A DNA stretch of 64,000 bases from Iamia majanohamensis (lineage in GTDB: Bacteria > Actinomycetota > Acidimicrobiia > Acidimicrobiales > Iamiaceae). The notes beneath the pieces were generated by a model. That model saw only the letters and a list, made by a program, of their open reading frames with translations. It was not told the DNA's origin and made no database searches. Of this stretch, positions 32,582 through 41,180 are shown in pieces; the first letter of the stretch is position 1; the number at the start of each line of letters is the position of its first letter. Both the position numbers and the translations under genes were made by a program. Location: positions 186,001 to 250,000 of the forward strand of contig NZ_CP116942.1 in the NCBI RefSeq assembly GCF_028532485.1, read 5' to 3'.

Positions 32582-32653
32582 GGCCGCCGACCGTGCCCGG
32601 CGGCGCCGCCGGTGGATGAGGAACGCCCCGGTCGGGGTGCGATGATGGGGCCC

Positions 32654-34189
32654 GTGCGCGACCCCTTCGACGACTCGCCGAAGGAGGCCTGCGGTGTGTT
32701 CGGCATCGTGGGCGGAGGCGACCCCGTCGCCCACCTGACCTACCTGGGCCTCTACGCCCTCCAGCACCGGGGCCAGGAGTCGGCCGGCATGGCCGTCAGC
32801 GACGGCGAGTCGCTCACCGTGTTCCGCAACATGGGCCTCGTCTCCAACGTCTTCGACGACCGCACCCTGGCCCCGCTCGTGGGCCACCTGGCCATCGGCC
32901 ACACCCGGTACTCAACCACCGGGTCGAGCACGTGGGGCAACGCCCAGCCCGTCTACCGCAGCGCCGGTGCGCACCAGTTCGCCCTGGGCCACAACGGCAA
33001 CCTCACCAACACGGCCAAGCTGGCCGCCGACCACGGCATGCTGCCCGGGACGGTGGCGAGCGACAGCGACCTGGTGGCCGAGCTGCTCAGCGACCACATG
33101 CTGAAGGCCGACGTCGACGAGCCCGGCCCCGAGGCCCTCGAGGCGGCCCTGCTCGAGGTCCTGCCCCGCCTCGACGGCGCCTTCTCGTTCGTCGTCATGG
33201 ACACCGAGCGGGTCTACGGCATGCGCGACCCCAACGGCCTGCGGCCCCTGTGCCTGGGCCGCAAGGGCGACGCCTGGGTGCTGGCCTCGGAGAGCCCCGC
33301 CCTCGACACCGTGGGGGCCACGATGGTGCGCGAGGTCGAGGCCGGCGAGGTGGTCGTGCTGGAGGCGGGCCGGGAGCCCCGGTCGCTGCACCCCTTCCCG
33401 CCCGAGCGCATCGACCCGCGGCTCTGCCTCTTCGAGTTCGTCTACTTCGCCCGGCCCGACACCCGGCTCTACGGCCAGAGCGTCCACCACGCCCGGGTCC
33501 GCCAGGGCGAGGCCCTGTGGGAGCAGGCCCCGGTCGAGGCCGACATGGTGATGGGCGTGCCCGAGTCCGGCGTCCCCGCGGCCGAGGGCTACGCCCGGGC
33601 CAGCGGCATCCCCTTCGGCCAGGGGCTGGTGAAGAACCGCTACATCGGGCGCACCTTCATCGCCCCCAGCCAGGAGATGCGGGCCCTGGCGGTGCGCATG
33701 AAGTTCAACCCGCTGCGCGACAACATCGAGGGCCGCCGCATCGTCGTCGTCGACGACTCGGTGGTGCGGGGCACCACCCAGCACCAGCTGGTGCGGATGC
33801 TGCGCGAGGCCGGGGCGCTCGAGGTCCACCTCCGGCTCACGTCGCCCCCCGTGCGCTGGCCCTGCTTCTTCGGCATGGACTTCGGCGACACCAAGGAGCT
33901 GCTCGCGGCCCGCCTCGACGTCGACGGCATCCAGCGCTACCTCGGCGTCGACAGCCTGGCCTACATCGACGTGGAGCGGCTCCTCGACTCCACCGGGGCC
34001 CGGGAGGCCGGCTTCTGCGACGCCTGCTTCACCGGCCACTACCCGATCGAGGTGCCCGTGACGGTGGGCAAGGACATCCTCGAGGAGGGGGCCAGCGGGC
34101 GCATCGAGGGGGCCAACGGCGCGGCCGCCGGCTCCGTGCTCGACCAGCCCTCGCTCCTGCCCGCCGACGACGCCCGCACGGCGACCTGA
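32654..34189 (+). CDS. purF: amidophosphoribosyltransferase
   Basis: About 511 residues. Begins VRDPFDDSPKEACGVFGIVGG; Cys ~12 is the N-terminal nucleophile after removal of a short propeptide, as in B. subtilis-type GPATase. The glutaminase half has GHTRYSTTGSSTWGNAQP; the PRT half has the PRPP loop IVVVDDSVVRGTT. Cysteines in LCLFEFVYFARP, WPCFFGMDFG and FCDACFTGHYP match the 4Fe-4S ligand set. First committed step: PRPP + Gln to phosphoribosylamine. Start: GATGAT sits 7 nt before the GTG at 32654, fitting the leaderless pattern; in-frame ATGs at 32642/32645 and 32612 are alternatives. Confidence 0.95.
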   Translation: MRDPFDDSPKEACGVFGIVGGGDPVAHLTYLGLYALQHRGQESAGMAVSDGESLTVFRNMGLVSNVFDDRTLAPLVGHLAIGHTRYSTTGSSTWGNAQPVYRSAGAHQFALGHNGNLTNTAKLAADHGMLPGTVASDSDLVAELLSDHMLKADVDEPGPEALEAALLEVLPRLDGAFSFVVMDTERVYGMRDPNGLRPLCLGRKGDAWVLASESPALDTVGATMVREVEAGEVVVLEAGREPRSLHPFPPERIDPRLCLFEFVYFARPDTRLYGQSVHHARVRQGEALWEQAPVEADMVMGVPESGVPAAEGYARASGIPFGQGLVKNRYIGRTFIAPSQEMRALAVRMKFNPLRDNIEGRRIVVVDDSVVRGTTQHQLVRMLREAGALEVHLRLTSPPVRWPCFFGMDFGDTKELLAARLDVDGIQRYLGVDSLAYIDVERLLDSTGAREAGFCDACFTGHYPIEVPVTVGKDILEEGASGRIEGANGAAAGSVLDQPSLLPADDARTAT

Positions 34190-34199
34190 GGAGTCGGCG

Positions 34200-35261
34200 G
34201 TGACCGAGCAGCAGGACGGCCGCGCCGGCGGGTCCGAGACCTACAAGGGCGCAGGCGTCGACATCGCAGCCGGCGAGGAGGCCGTGCTCCGCATCAAGGA
34301 GAAGGTCCGGTCGACCTTCCGGCCCGAGGTGATCGGCGACATCGGCGGCTTCGGCGGGCTGTTCTCCTTCGCCAACCACCGCTACGTCCACCCCGTGCTC
34401 GTGTCCTCCACCGACGGCGTCGGCACCAAGGCCGTGGTGGCCCAGGCCGCGGGCCGCTTCGACACCATCGGCGTCGACCTGGTGGCCATGTGCGTCGACG
34501 ACATCGCCTGCGCCGGCGCCGAGCCCCTCTTCTTCCTGGACTACATCGCCGTCGGCCACCTCGACCCCGACCACATCGAGCAGCTGGTCGAGGGCGTGGC
34601 CGAGGGCTGCCGCCAGGCCGGCTGCGCCTTGATCGGCGGCGAGATGGCCGAGCACCCCGGGGCCATGGACCCCGGCGAGTTCGACCTCGTCGGCTTCGCC
34701 GTGGGCGTGGTCGAGCGCGACCTCATGCTCGGCCCCGACCGGGTCCACGCCGGCGACGCCCTCATCGGCCTGCCCTCGCCCGGGCTGCGCTCCAACGGCT
34801 ACTCGCTCGCCCGCCGGGTGCTGCTCGACCGGGCCGGGCTCCCCCTCGACGGCCCCGCCTACGAGGGGGCCCGCCACTCGCTCGCCGAGGAGCTGCTGGA
34901 GCCGTCGGTGGTCTACGCCCCGGCCATCCGGGCCCTGCTCGACGCGGTCGACGTCCACGCCCTGGCCCACGTCACCGGCGGGGGCCTGCCCGGCAACCTG
35001 CCCCGGTCGCTGCCCAAGGGCTGCGACGCGATCGTCGACGAGGCCACCTGGGAGGCGCCCCGCATCTTCGGCGAGGTCCAGCGCCACGGCGACATCAGCC
35101 CCGAGGAGATGCGGTCCGTGTTCAACATGGGCCTCGGCATGGTGGCCGTCGTGCCCCGCGAGGACCTCTACGCGGCCCTCGACACGCTGCGCGCCGCCGG
35201 CCACCGGGCCGTCGAGATCGGCGCCGTCGAGCGGGGCCACGGCCAGCTCCGGTACGCCTGA
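34200..35261 (+). CDS. purM: phosphoribosylformylglycinamidine cyclo-ligase
   Basis: 353 residues, GTG start 10 bp after purF with GAGGAG at the junction, so expressed with purF. Family motifs: VSSTDGVGTKAVVA, CVDDIACAGAEPLFFLDYIAVG, LIGGEMAEHPG and GLRSNGYSLARRVL, and VTGGGLPGNLPR. Closes the imidazole ring (FGAM to AIR) with ATP, providing the substrate of PurK/PurE. Last purine gene of this window. Confidence 0.98.
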   Translation: MTEQQDGRAGGSETYKGAGVDIAAGEEAVLRIKEKVRSTFRPEVIGDIGGFGGLFSFANHRYVHPVLVSSTDGVGTKAVVAQAAGRFDTIGVDLVAMCVDDIACAGAEPLFFLDYIAVGHLDPDHIEQLVEGVAEGCRQAGCALIGGEMAEHPGAMDPGEFDLVGFAVGVVERDLMLGPDRVHAGDALIGLPSPGLRSNGYSLARRVLLDRAGLPLDGPAYEGARHSLAEELLEPSVVYAPAIRALLDAVDVHALAHVTGGGLPGNLPRSLPKGCDAIVDEATWEAPRIFGEVQRHGDISPEEMRSVFNMGLGMVAVVPREDLYAALDTLRAAGHRAVEIGAVERGHGQLRYA

Positions 35262-35285
35262 GCGACAGGGCAGGGGAGCGCAGGG

Positions 35286-36761
35286 GTGCCGGAGATCTAC
35301 GTCGACGGACGGTGGCGCGCCGCCGCCTCGGGTGAGACCCGCACCATCCGCTGCCCGGCCGACGGGGCGGTGGTGGCCGAGGTCGACGAGGGCGGCCCGG
35401 CCGACGTCGACGCCGCCGTGGCCGCCGCCCGCGCCGCCTTCGACCAGGGGCCGTGGCCCCGCACCCCGGCCGCCGAGCGCGGCGACCTCCTGCTGCGGGT
35501 CGCCGACCTGCTCCAGCGCGACCGCGCCGCCATCGCCCGGGCCGAGTCCCTCGACACCGGCAAGCGCCTGGTCGAGAGCGAGGCCGACGTCGACGACGTG
35601 ACCGCGGTGTTCCGCCACGTCGGGCGGGTGGCGGCCGAGGACGCGGGCCGGGTGGTCGACACCGGCCGGGCCGACGTGGTCAGCCGCATCGTCCACGAGC
35701 CCGTCGGCGTGTGCGCCATGGTCACGCCCTGGAACTACCCCCTGCTGCAGGCGTCGTGGAAGGTGGCCCCCGCCCTGGCCGCGGGCTGCACCTTCGTGCT
35801 CAAGCCCAGCGAGCTCACGCCGTCGACCTCGGTGCTCCTGGTCCGCCTGCTGGCCGAGGCCGGCCTCCCCGACGGGGTCGCCGGCCTGGTGCTCGGCACC
35901 GGGCCCGCCGTGGGCGGCCCCCTGGTCGAGGACCCCCGGGTCGACATGGTGTCGTTCACCGGCGGCCTGGCCACCGGGCGGTCGGTGATGGCGGCGGCCG
36001 CCTCCACCGTGAAGAAGGTGGCCCTGGAGCTGGGGGGCAAGAACCCCAACGTCGTGTTCGCCGACGCCGACCTCGAGACCGCCGTCGACATGGCCCTCAC
36101 CGCGGTGTTCCTCCACTCCGGCCAGGTATGCTCGGCCGGCGCCCGCCTGGTGGTGGAGGAGGACATCCACGACGCCTTCGTCGACGAGGTGGTGGCCCGC
36201 GCCCGCCGCATCCGCCTGGGCGGGCCCTTCGATCCCGAGGCCGAGACCGGCCCGCTTATCTCCGAGGCCCACCGGGCCAAGGTGGAGGCCTACGTGGAGC
36301 GGGGCCGGGCCGAGGGGGCGGTGGTGCGCTGCGGCGGGTCCCGCCCCGACGACCCCGCCCTGGCCGACGGCTGGTACTACCCGCCCACCGTGCTCGACGG
36401 CTGCGACCGCACCATGGCCGTCACCCAGGAGGAGTCCTTCGGCCCGGTGCTCACCGTCGAGACCTTCGCCACCGAGGACGAGGCCGTCGCCATCGCCAAC
36501 GACAGCCCCTACGGCCTGGCCGGGGCGGTGTGGACCTCCGACGCGGGCCGGGCAGAGCGGGTGGCCGCCGGGCTGCGGATGGGCACGGTCTGGATCAACG
36601 ACTTCCACCCCTACGTGCCCCAGGCCGAGTGGGGCGGCTACAAGCAGTCGGGGGTGGGCCGGGAGCTGGGGCGGGCCGGCATCGACGAGTACCGGGAGAC
36701 CAAGCACGTGTGGCACAACATCGCCCCCGCCCCGCAGCACTGGTTCGGGGGCGGGTCGTGA
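35286..36761 (+). CDS. betB: aldehyde dehydrogenase, betaine-aldehyde type
   Basis: 491 residues. NAD(P)+ site [11 protein letters not shown], substrate-entry TPWNYPLLQ, catalytic Glu in LELGGKNPN and catalytic Cys in SGQVCSAG are all present. The GTG start 24 bp after purM has CAGGGG/GGAG-like sequence upstream. Its stop overlaps the start of a choline dehydrogenase-like GMC oxidase (GTGA), the arrangement expected for choline to glycine-betaine conversion (osmoprotection or choline catabolism). Substrate assignment rests on that neighbour and overall resemblance; the ALDH superfamily is broad. Confidence 0.85.
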   Translation: MPEIYVDGRWRAAASGETRTIRCPADGAVVAEVDEGGPADVDAAVAAARAAFDQGPWPRTPAAERGDLLLRVADLLQRDRAAIARAESLDTGKRLVESEADVDDVTAVFRHVGRVAAEDAGRVVDTGRADVVSRIVHEPVGVCAMVTPWNYPLLQASWKVAPALAAGCTFVLKPSELTPSTSVLLVRLLAEAGLPDGVAGLVLGTGPAVGGPLVEDPRVDMVSFTGGLATGRSVMAAAASTVKKVALELGGKNPNVVFADADLETAVDMALTAVFLHSGQVCSAGARLVVEEDIHDAFVDEVVARARRIRLGGPFDPEAETGPLISEAHRAKVEAYVERGRAEGAVVRCGGSRPDDPALADGWYYPPTVLDGCDRTMAVTQEESFGPVLTVETFATEDEAVAIANDSPYGLAGAVWTSDAGRAERVAAGLRMGTVWINDFHPYVPQAEWGGYKQSGVGRELGRAGIDEYRETKHVWHNIAPAPQHWFGGGS

Positions 36762-38425
36762 GGGCGCGGGCCGACGTGGTGATCGTGGGCGGGGGGTCGG
36801 CCGGCAGCGTGCTGGCCAACCGGCTCAGCGCCGATGCCGGCACCTCGGTGGTGGTGCTGGAGGCGGGGCGCTCGGACACCCGCCTCGACCCGTTCATCCA
36901 CATGCCGGCGGCGCTGACCATCCCGATCGGCAACCCGCTCTACGACTGGCGCTACGAGTCCGAGCCCGAGCCCGACATGGGCGGCCGCCGCGTGGCCCAC
37001 GCCCGGGGGAAGGTGCTGGGCGGCTCCAGCAGCATCAACGGCATGATCTTCCAGCGGGGCAACCCGATGGACTACGAGCGCTGGGCCGAGCGCCCGGGCA
37101 TGGAGGCGTGGTCCTACGCCCACTGCCTGCCGTACTTCAAGCGCATGGAGACGTGCCTGGCCGGGGCCGACGCCTGGCGGGGCGGCAGCGGGCCGCTCGT
37201 GCTGGAGCGGGGCCCGGCCACCTCCCCGCTGTTCGGCGCCTTCTTCGAGGCCGTGCAGCAGGCCGGCCACCCGCTCACCACCGACGTCAACGGCTACCGC
37301 CAGGAGGGCTTCGCCGCCTTCGACCGCAACGTGCACCGGGGTCGCCGCCTGAGCGCCTCGCAGGCCTACCTGCGCCCGGTGCGGGACCGCCCCAACCTCT
37401 CGGTCGTCACCCGGGCCCGCACCACCCGGGTGCGGTTCCGGGGCACCCGGGCGGTGGGGGTCGACTACGTGCGCGACGGCCGGACCCGCACCCTCGACGC
37501 CGACGAGGTGATCCTCTGCGGCGGGGCCATCGGCTCGCCCCAGCTCCTCCAGCTCTCCGGGGTGGGCAACGCCTCCGAGCTCGCTGCCCTGGGCATCGAC
37601 GTGGTGGCCGACGTGCCCGGCGTGGGCGAGGACCTCCAGGACCACCTCGAGGTCTACATCCAGCACGCCTGCACCCAGCCCGTGTCCATCGCCCCCGGGC
37701 TGCGCTGGCGGGCCCGGCCCCGCATCGGGGCCGAGTGGCTGTTCCTGCGCAAGGGGCTCGGGGCCACCAACCACTTCGAGGCGGGCGGCTTCATCCGCAG
37801 CAACGACGAGGTGGCCTACCCCAACCTCATGTTCCACTTCCTCCCGGTGGCCATCCGCTACGACGGCACCTCGCCCACCGGCGGCCACGGCTACCAGGTG
37901 CACATCGGGCCCATGACCTCCGACGCCCGGGGCTCGGTGAAGATCCGCTCCACCGACCCGACGGTCCACCCCGCCCTGCGCTTCGGCTACCTCTCCACCG
38001 ACCAGGACCGGCGCGAGTGGGTGGAGGCGGTGCGGGCCGCCCGCCACGTGCTCTCCCAGGAGGCGTGGGCCGCCTTCGACGGGGGCGAGATCTCCCCCGG
38101 GCCCGAGGTGGAGACCGACGAGCAGATCCTCGACTGGGTCCGGGCCGACGCCGAGACCGCCCTCCACCCGTCGTGCACGGCGCGCATGGGCACCGACGAC
38201 GGGGCCGTGCTCGACCCCGACAGCCTCCGGGTGCGCGGCGTCGAGGGCCTCCGCGTGGTCGACGCCTCGGCCATGCCCCTCATCACCAACGGCAACATCT
38301 ACGCCCCGGTGATGATGCTGGCCGAGAAGGCGGCCGACCTGGTCGCGGGGAACACGCCGCTGGCCCCGCAGGACGTGCCCGTGTACCGCCACGGCCACGG
38401 CGACCCCCTCACACCACCGACCTGA
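36758..38425 (+). CDS. betA: GMC oxidoreductase, choline dehydrogenase-like
   Basis: 555 residues. FAD-binding [18 protein letters not shown] at the N-terminus with the matching VVVLEAG strand, GMC signature 1 region [20 protein letters not shown], signature 2 [15 protein letters not shown], and the C-terminal active-site HPSCTARMG plus [18 protein letters not shown]. The GTG overlaps the upstream aldehyde dehydrogenase stop by four bases. Would oxidise choline to betaine aldehyde at the membrane; the next step is the upstream gene's product. No betaine/choline transporter or BetI repressor is in view. Confidence 0.87.
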   Translation: MRARADVVIVGGGSAGSVLANRLSADAGTSVVVLEAGRSDTRLDPFIHMPAALTIPIGNPLYDWRYESEPEPDMGGRRVAHARGKVLGGSSSINGMIFQRGNPMDYERWAERPGMEAWSYAHCLPYFKRMETCLAGADAWRGGSGPLVLERGPATSPLFGAFFEAVQQAGHPLTTDVNGYRQEGFAAFDRNVHRGRRLSASQAYLRPVRDRPNLSVVTRARTTRVRFRGTRAVGVDYVRDGRTRTLDADEVILCGGAIGSPQLLQLSGVGNASELAALGIDVVADVPGVGEDLQDHLEVYIQHACTQPVSIAPGLRWRARPRIGAEWLFLRKGLGATNHFEAGGFIRSNDEVAYPNLMFHFLPVAIRYDGTSPTGGHGYQVHIGPMTSDARGSVKIRSTDPTVHPALRFGYLSTDQDRREWVEAVRAARHVLSQEAWAAFDGGEISPGPEVETDEQILDWVRADAETALHPSCTARMGTDDGAVLDPDSLRVRGVEGLRVVDASAMPLITNGNIYAPVMMLAEKAADLVAGNTPLAPQDVPVYRHGHGDPLTPPT

Positions 38426-38571
38426 GGTCGCCGCCGCCCGACGGTCCTGGCGGTCCCGGGGGTTGTCGAGGCGGGTCGGGTGGGGGCATCGTGACCTCGG
38501 ACTGCTGCCGACCCACAGGGGGCCGGGACCATGGGTGCCAGACGACCGGGCCGGGCGGGGCGGTGGGCCTC

Positions 38572-39054
38572 GTGACCGAGCGCAAGCCCGTGGACGTGGG
38601 CTGGGACACGTGGGTCGAGAAGAAGATCCACGACGCCCGCCTCGAGGGCGCCTTCGACGACCTGCCCGGCCACGGCCGGCCCATCGCCGGGCTGGACGAG
38701 CCCCTCGACGAGGCCTGGTGGGTGCGGGAGAAGCTGCGCCGGGAGGGCGGAGGTGAGCTCCCGCCCACGCTGGCGATCCGCCGGGACCAGGACGTGGCGG
38801 TGGCCGAGGCCCGGGCTGCGGCCAGCGAGGACGAGGCCCGGCGGATCCTGGAGGACATCAACGCCCGGGTCCGCCACCTCAACAGCCACGTGATCTCGGG
38901 TCCGCCGACCACCGTGGGCCCGGTCGACGTCGAGGAGGAGCTCGCCCGCTGGCGCGCCGCCCACCCCCCGGCTCCCCCCGCCCCCACGCCGCCGACCCCA
39001 GCCCCGCCGAGACGGTTCCTCGCCCGCCTCCTGCCGAGCCGCCGAGCCCGCTGA
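38572..39054 (+). CDS. DUF1992 (DnaJC28-type conserved domain) protein
   Basis: 160 residues. The DUF1992 core is seen at ~5-75: WDTWVEKKIHDARLEGAFDDLPGHGRPI followed by AWWVREKLRREG, as in the conserved domain of DNAJC28 and of short bacterial proteins. A helical region with KARR-type charges follows, then a Pro-rich tail ending in RRFLARLLPSRRAR. Function unknown. The GTG at 38572 is favoured; another in-frame GTG lies at 38563. The 146 bp before it show no clear promoter or element. Confidence 0.8.
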   Translation: MTERKPVDVGWDTWVEKKIHDARLEGAFDDLPGHGRPIAGLDEPLDEAWWVREKLRREGGGELPPTLAIRRDQDVAVAEARAAASEDEARRILEDINARVRHLNSHVISGPPTTVGPVDVEEELARWRAAHPPAPPAPTPPTPAPPRRFLARLLPSRRAR

Positions 39055-39158
39055 CCCGACGGGGTGTTGCCCGGCCCACCCCGTCGCCGACGTGAGGCCC
39101 GACGACATGTGCCTGGCCCACCCCGTCGGCAGCGTGAGGACCGGTCGCGACAGGTGGT

Positions 39159-39348
39159 CCGACCACGGAGCGCCAGCGCACATGGGGCGAGAGGGCCGGC
39201 TCTGCCGCTGGGGGGTGCGGGGGGCCTCCCCCCGCAGAGGCAGGGGGCTGCGAGGAACGAGCCGCCCCCTGCCGGGATCCCTCAGCGCGAGCGCAGCGAG
39301 CCCGCTCAGCTCACCGGAACGGAGTGAGCGCCAGCGAACGAGTGACGG
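39159..39348 (-). repeat. ~190-bp dispersed repeat, copy 2 (inverted)
   Basis: Reverse-complement partner of 28124-28313, equal in length, ending 4 bp from the stop codon of the minus-strand zinc-ribbon gene (39352). It accounts for most of the ~297-bp gap 39055-39351. The rest of that gap holds two imperfect ~27-bp direct copies beginning GGCCCACCCCGTCG (39073 and 39115) and nothing else recognised. Confidence 0.8.
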
Positions 39349-39351
39349 TGA

Positions 39352-39687
39352 CTAGTCACTCCACCCGATGGAGCACCAGCGGCGGTGCTCGCAGGCGGGG
39401 CAGCGCAGCCAGTGGCCGTGGCGGCGACCGGGGACCCAGGCCGAGATGGTGGCCAGGCGCATGGCCACGTCGGTGAGCGAGATGCGGGTGCGGACACCGC
39501 AGCCGCTGCACTCGACGACGACCGAGCCGGCCTGGCGGGGGCCGGTGGAGTAGAGGGCGTCCTTGCCCTCCTTGGCCTCGCCGCTGCGGATGGTGTCGCG
39601 GGCGGCGTCGACGGGCATCTCGAACAGGGCCCGCCGGCCCTGCGGGTCGAGGCGCCGGCTGCGGCTCGACCGCTTCTCGGGGGCCAT
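39352..39687 (-). CDS. zinc-ribbon protein coupled to ParA
   Basis: 111 residues, function unrecognised. A basic N-terminus (APEKRSSRSRRLDPQGRRALFEMPVD) leads to a zinc ribbon with two CxxC pairs about 40 residues apart (CSGCGVRT and CPACEHRRWC), separated by LTDVAMRLATISAW. The ATG shares its A with the parA stop codon (TGATG), so translation is coupled and the two products are probably made in fixed ratio. Homologues of this type are found in acidimicrobial genomes as hypothetical proteins. It could be a DNA/RNA-binding or adaptor protein for ParA cargo. Confidence 0.75.
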   Translation of the reverse strand: MAPEKRSSRSRRLDPQGRRALFEMPVDAARDTIRSGEAKEGKDALYSTGPRQAGSVVVECSGCGVRTRISLTDVAMRLATISAWVPGRRHGHWLRCPACEHRRWCSIGWSD

Positions 39688-40502
39688 CAGCCCTCGCCCT
39701 TCTTCTTGCTCTTCTTCTTCGCCTTCTTCTCCGGGGCGGGCGCGGCCACGCCGAAGATGGCCTCGGCCAGCTCCCGGTAGGCCACCGCGCCGCGGGAGGA
39801 CGAGGCGTGCTCGAGCACCGACCGTCCCCGCCCGGGGGCCTCGGCCACCTTCACCGACTTGGGCACCGGAGGGTCGAAGACCTCCAGGCCGTGGGTCTCC
39901 TGGACCTCGGCCACGACCTGGTTGGCCAGGTTGGTGCGCCGGTCGAACATGGTGGCGATGACGCCGCGGACGACGAGGTCGCGGTTGGTGTAGGAGCGGA
40001 CGTCGTCGATGGTCTCCATCAGCTGGGAGACGCCCCGCTGGCCCAGGGCCTCGCACTGGAGCGGGATGAGCACCTCGCCGGCGGCGGTGAGGCCGTTGAT
40101 GGTGAGGATGCCGAGCGAGGGCGGGCAGTCGATGAGCACCACGTCGTAGTCGTCGACGACCCGGTCGAGGGCCTTGCGGAGCACGTACTCCCGGCCCGTC
40201 TTGGTGAGCAGGTGCATCTCGGCGCCGGCCAGGTCGATGGTCGACGGCAGCAGGCGCAGGTCGTCGACGTCGGTGGGCAGCACCGCGTCGGCCGCCTTGC
40301 AGCGCCGGAGCAGGACCTCGTGCATGGAGCGCTCGAGGTCGTCGGGGTCGACGCCGCAGGCCCAGGTCAGCGAGGCCTGGGGGTCGAGGTCGACGAGCAG
40401 CACCTTCTGGCCGCCCTGGGCCAGGGCCACCCCGAGGGAGTGCACCGTGGTGGTCTTGGCCACGCCGCCCTTCTGGTTGGCGACGGCCACGACCCGGGTC
40501 AT
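39687..40502 (-). CDS. parA: orphan ParA/Soj-type ATPase
   Basis: 271 residues. Deviant Walker A KGGVAKTTT at ~11-19, Walker A' LVDLDPQ and Walker B VLIDCPPS define the ParA family; residues LTINGLTAAGEVLIPLQCEALGQRGVSQL match Soj-like proteins. The C-terminus is unusually Lys-rich (EKKAKKKSKKKGEG), which could strengthen non-specific DNA binding. No parB or parS-like site is nearby; the only coupled gene is the zinc-ribbon protein. Likely positions DNA or a protein cargo on the nucleoid rather than being the chromosomal parA. Divergent from pyrE with a 35-bp intergenic region, so promoters overlap. Confidence 0.88.
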   Translation of the reverse strand: MTRVVAVANQKGGVAKTTTVHSLGVALAQGGQKVLLVDLDPQASLTWACGVDPDDLERSMHEVLLRRCKAADAVLPTDVDDLRLLPSTIDLAGAEMHLLTKTGREYVLRKALDRVVDDYDVVLIDCPPSLGILTINGLTAAGEVLIPLQCEALGQRGVSQLMETIDDVRSYTNRDLVVRGVIATMFDRRTNLANQVVAEVQETHGLEVFDPPVPKSVKVAEAPGRGRSVLEHASSSRGAVAYRELAEAIFGVAAPAPEKKAKKKSKKKGEG

Positions 40503-40524
40503 GGGGCCGAGTGTGGCACGGCCG

Positions 40525-40530
40525 TACTGT
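40525..40530 (+). promoter_or_regulatory. -10 box for leaderless pyrE
   Basis: TACTGT, 7 nt before the pyrE ATG, inside the 35-bp gap shared with the divergent parA promoter (CACACT, 7 nt from the parA ATG). Confidence 0.5.
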
Positions 40531-40537
40531 CGGGGTC

Positions 40538-41119
40538 ATGCCCGGACCCGCCGACCTGCCCGCCTGCCCGTTCCCCGCCCTCCGCGACCACGTGCTCGCC
40601 CACAGCGTCCAGCAGGGGGACTTCACCCTGAAGTCGGGCAGGCGGTCGCCGTGGTTCATCGACGCCAAGCAGACGACGTGCTCGCCCGAGGGCATGGTGC
40701 TGGTGGCCGATGCCCTGCTCGAGGTCCTCCCCGACGACGTCACCGCCCTGGGCGGGCTCACCGTCGGGGCCGACGCCGCCGCCTACGCCACGGCCGGCAT
40801 CGCAACCGAGCGGGGCCGTCCGCTGCGGGCCTTCACGGTGCGCAAGGAGGACAAGGGCCACGGCATGGGCGGACGGGTGGCGGGGGTGCTGGGACCGGGC
40901 GACAAGGTGGCCGTCACCGAGGACGCCGTCACCCGGGGCGTGTCGATGCTGGAGGCGGTGGAGGTCATCCGGGCCGTGGGGGCCGAGGCCGTGCTGCTGG
41001 TCCCCGTGGTCGACCGGGGCGGCACGGTCGAGGCCCTGGCCGCGGAGGCGGGCGTGCCCCTCCGTGCCCTGGTCACCGCGCCCGACCTCGGCTTCCCCTA
41101 CGAGCGCGACGTGACCTGA
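40538..41119 (+). CDS. pyrE: orotate phosphoribosyltransferase
   Basis: 193 residues. FTLKSGRRSPWFIDAKQ near the N-terminus, RKEDKGHG (catalytic loop region) and the PRPP-binding VAVTEDAVTRGVSM (usually VxxVEDVxTTG) are visible. Transfers ribose-5-phosphate from PRPP to orotate for UMP synthesis. The ATG at 40538 follows a TACTGT box by 7 nt. The Asp-Ala-Val-Thr-Arg-Gly variant of the PRPP loop is slightly unusual but keeps the acidic pair. No other pyr genes lie nearby. Confidence 0.93.
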   Translation: MPGPADLPACPFPALRDHVLAHSVQQGDFTLKSGRRSPWFIDAKQTTCSPEGMVLVADALLEVLPDDVTALGGLTVGADAAAYATAGIATERGRPLRAFTVRKEDKGHGMGGRVAGVLGPGDKVAVTEDAVTRGVSMLEAVEVIRAVGAEAVLLVPVVDRGGTVEALAAEAGVPLRALVTAPDLGFPYERDVT

Positions 41120-41143
41120 CGTCTGTCTGTCGGTGACGGGACC

Positions 41144-41149
41144 TAGGGT
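41144..41149 (+). promoter_or_regulatory. -10 box upstream of penicillin acylase gene
   Basis: TAGGGT, giving a short leader (about 25-35 nt) to the ATGs at 41181/41193. Confidence 0.35.
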
Positions 41150-41180
41150 CGGACGGTCGGGGGGACCGACGGACCAGGGG

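Noticed and set aside
38426-38571. Small minus-strand gene between betA and the DUF1992 gene
   Set aside because: Frames there run antisense into the DUF1992 gene and lack a start signal or recognisable content.
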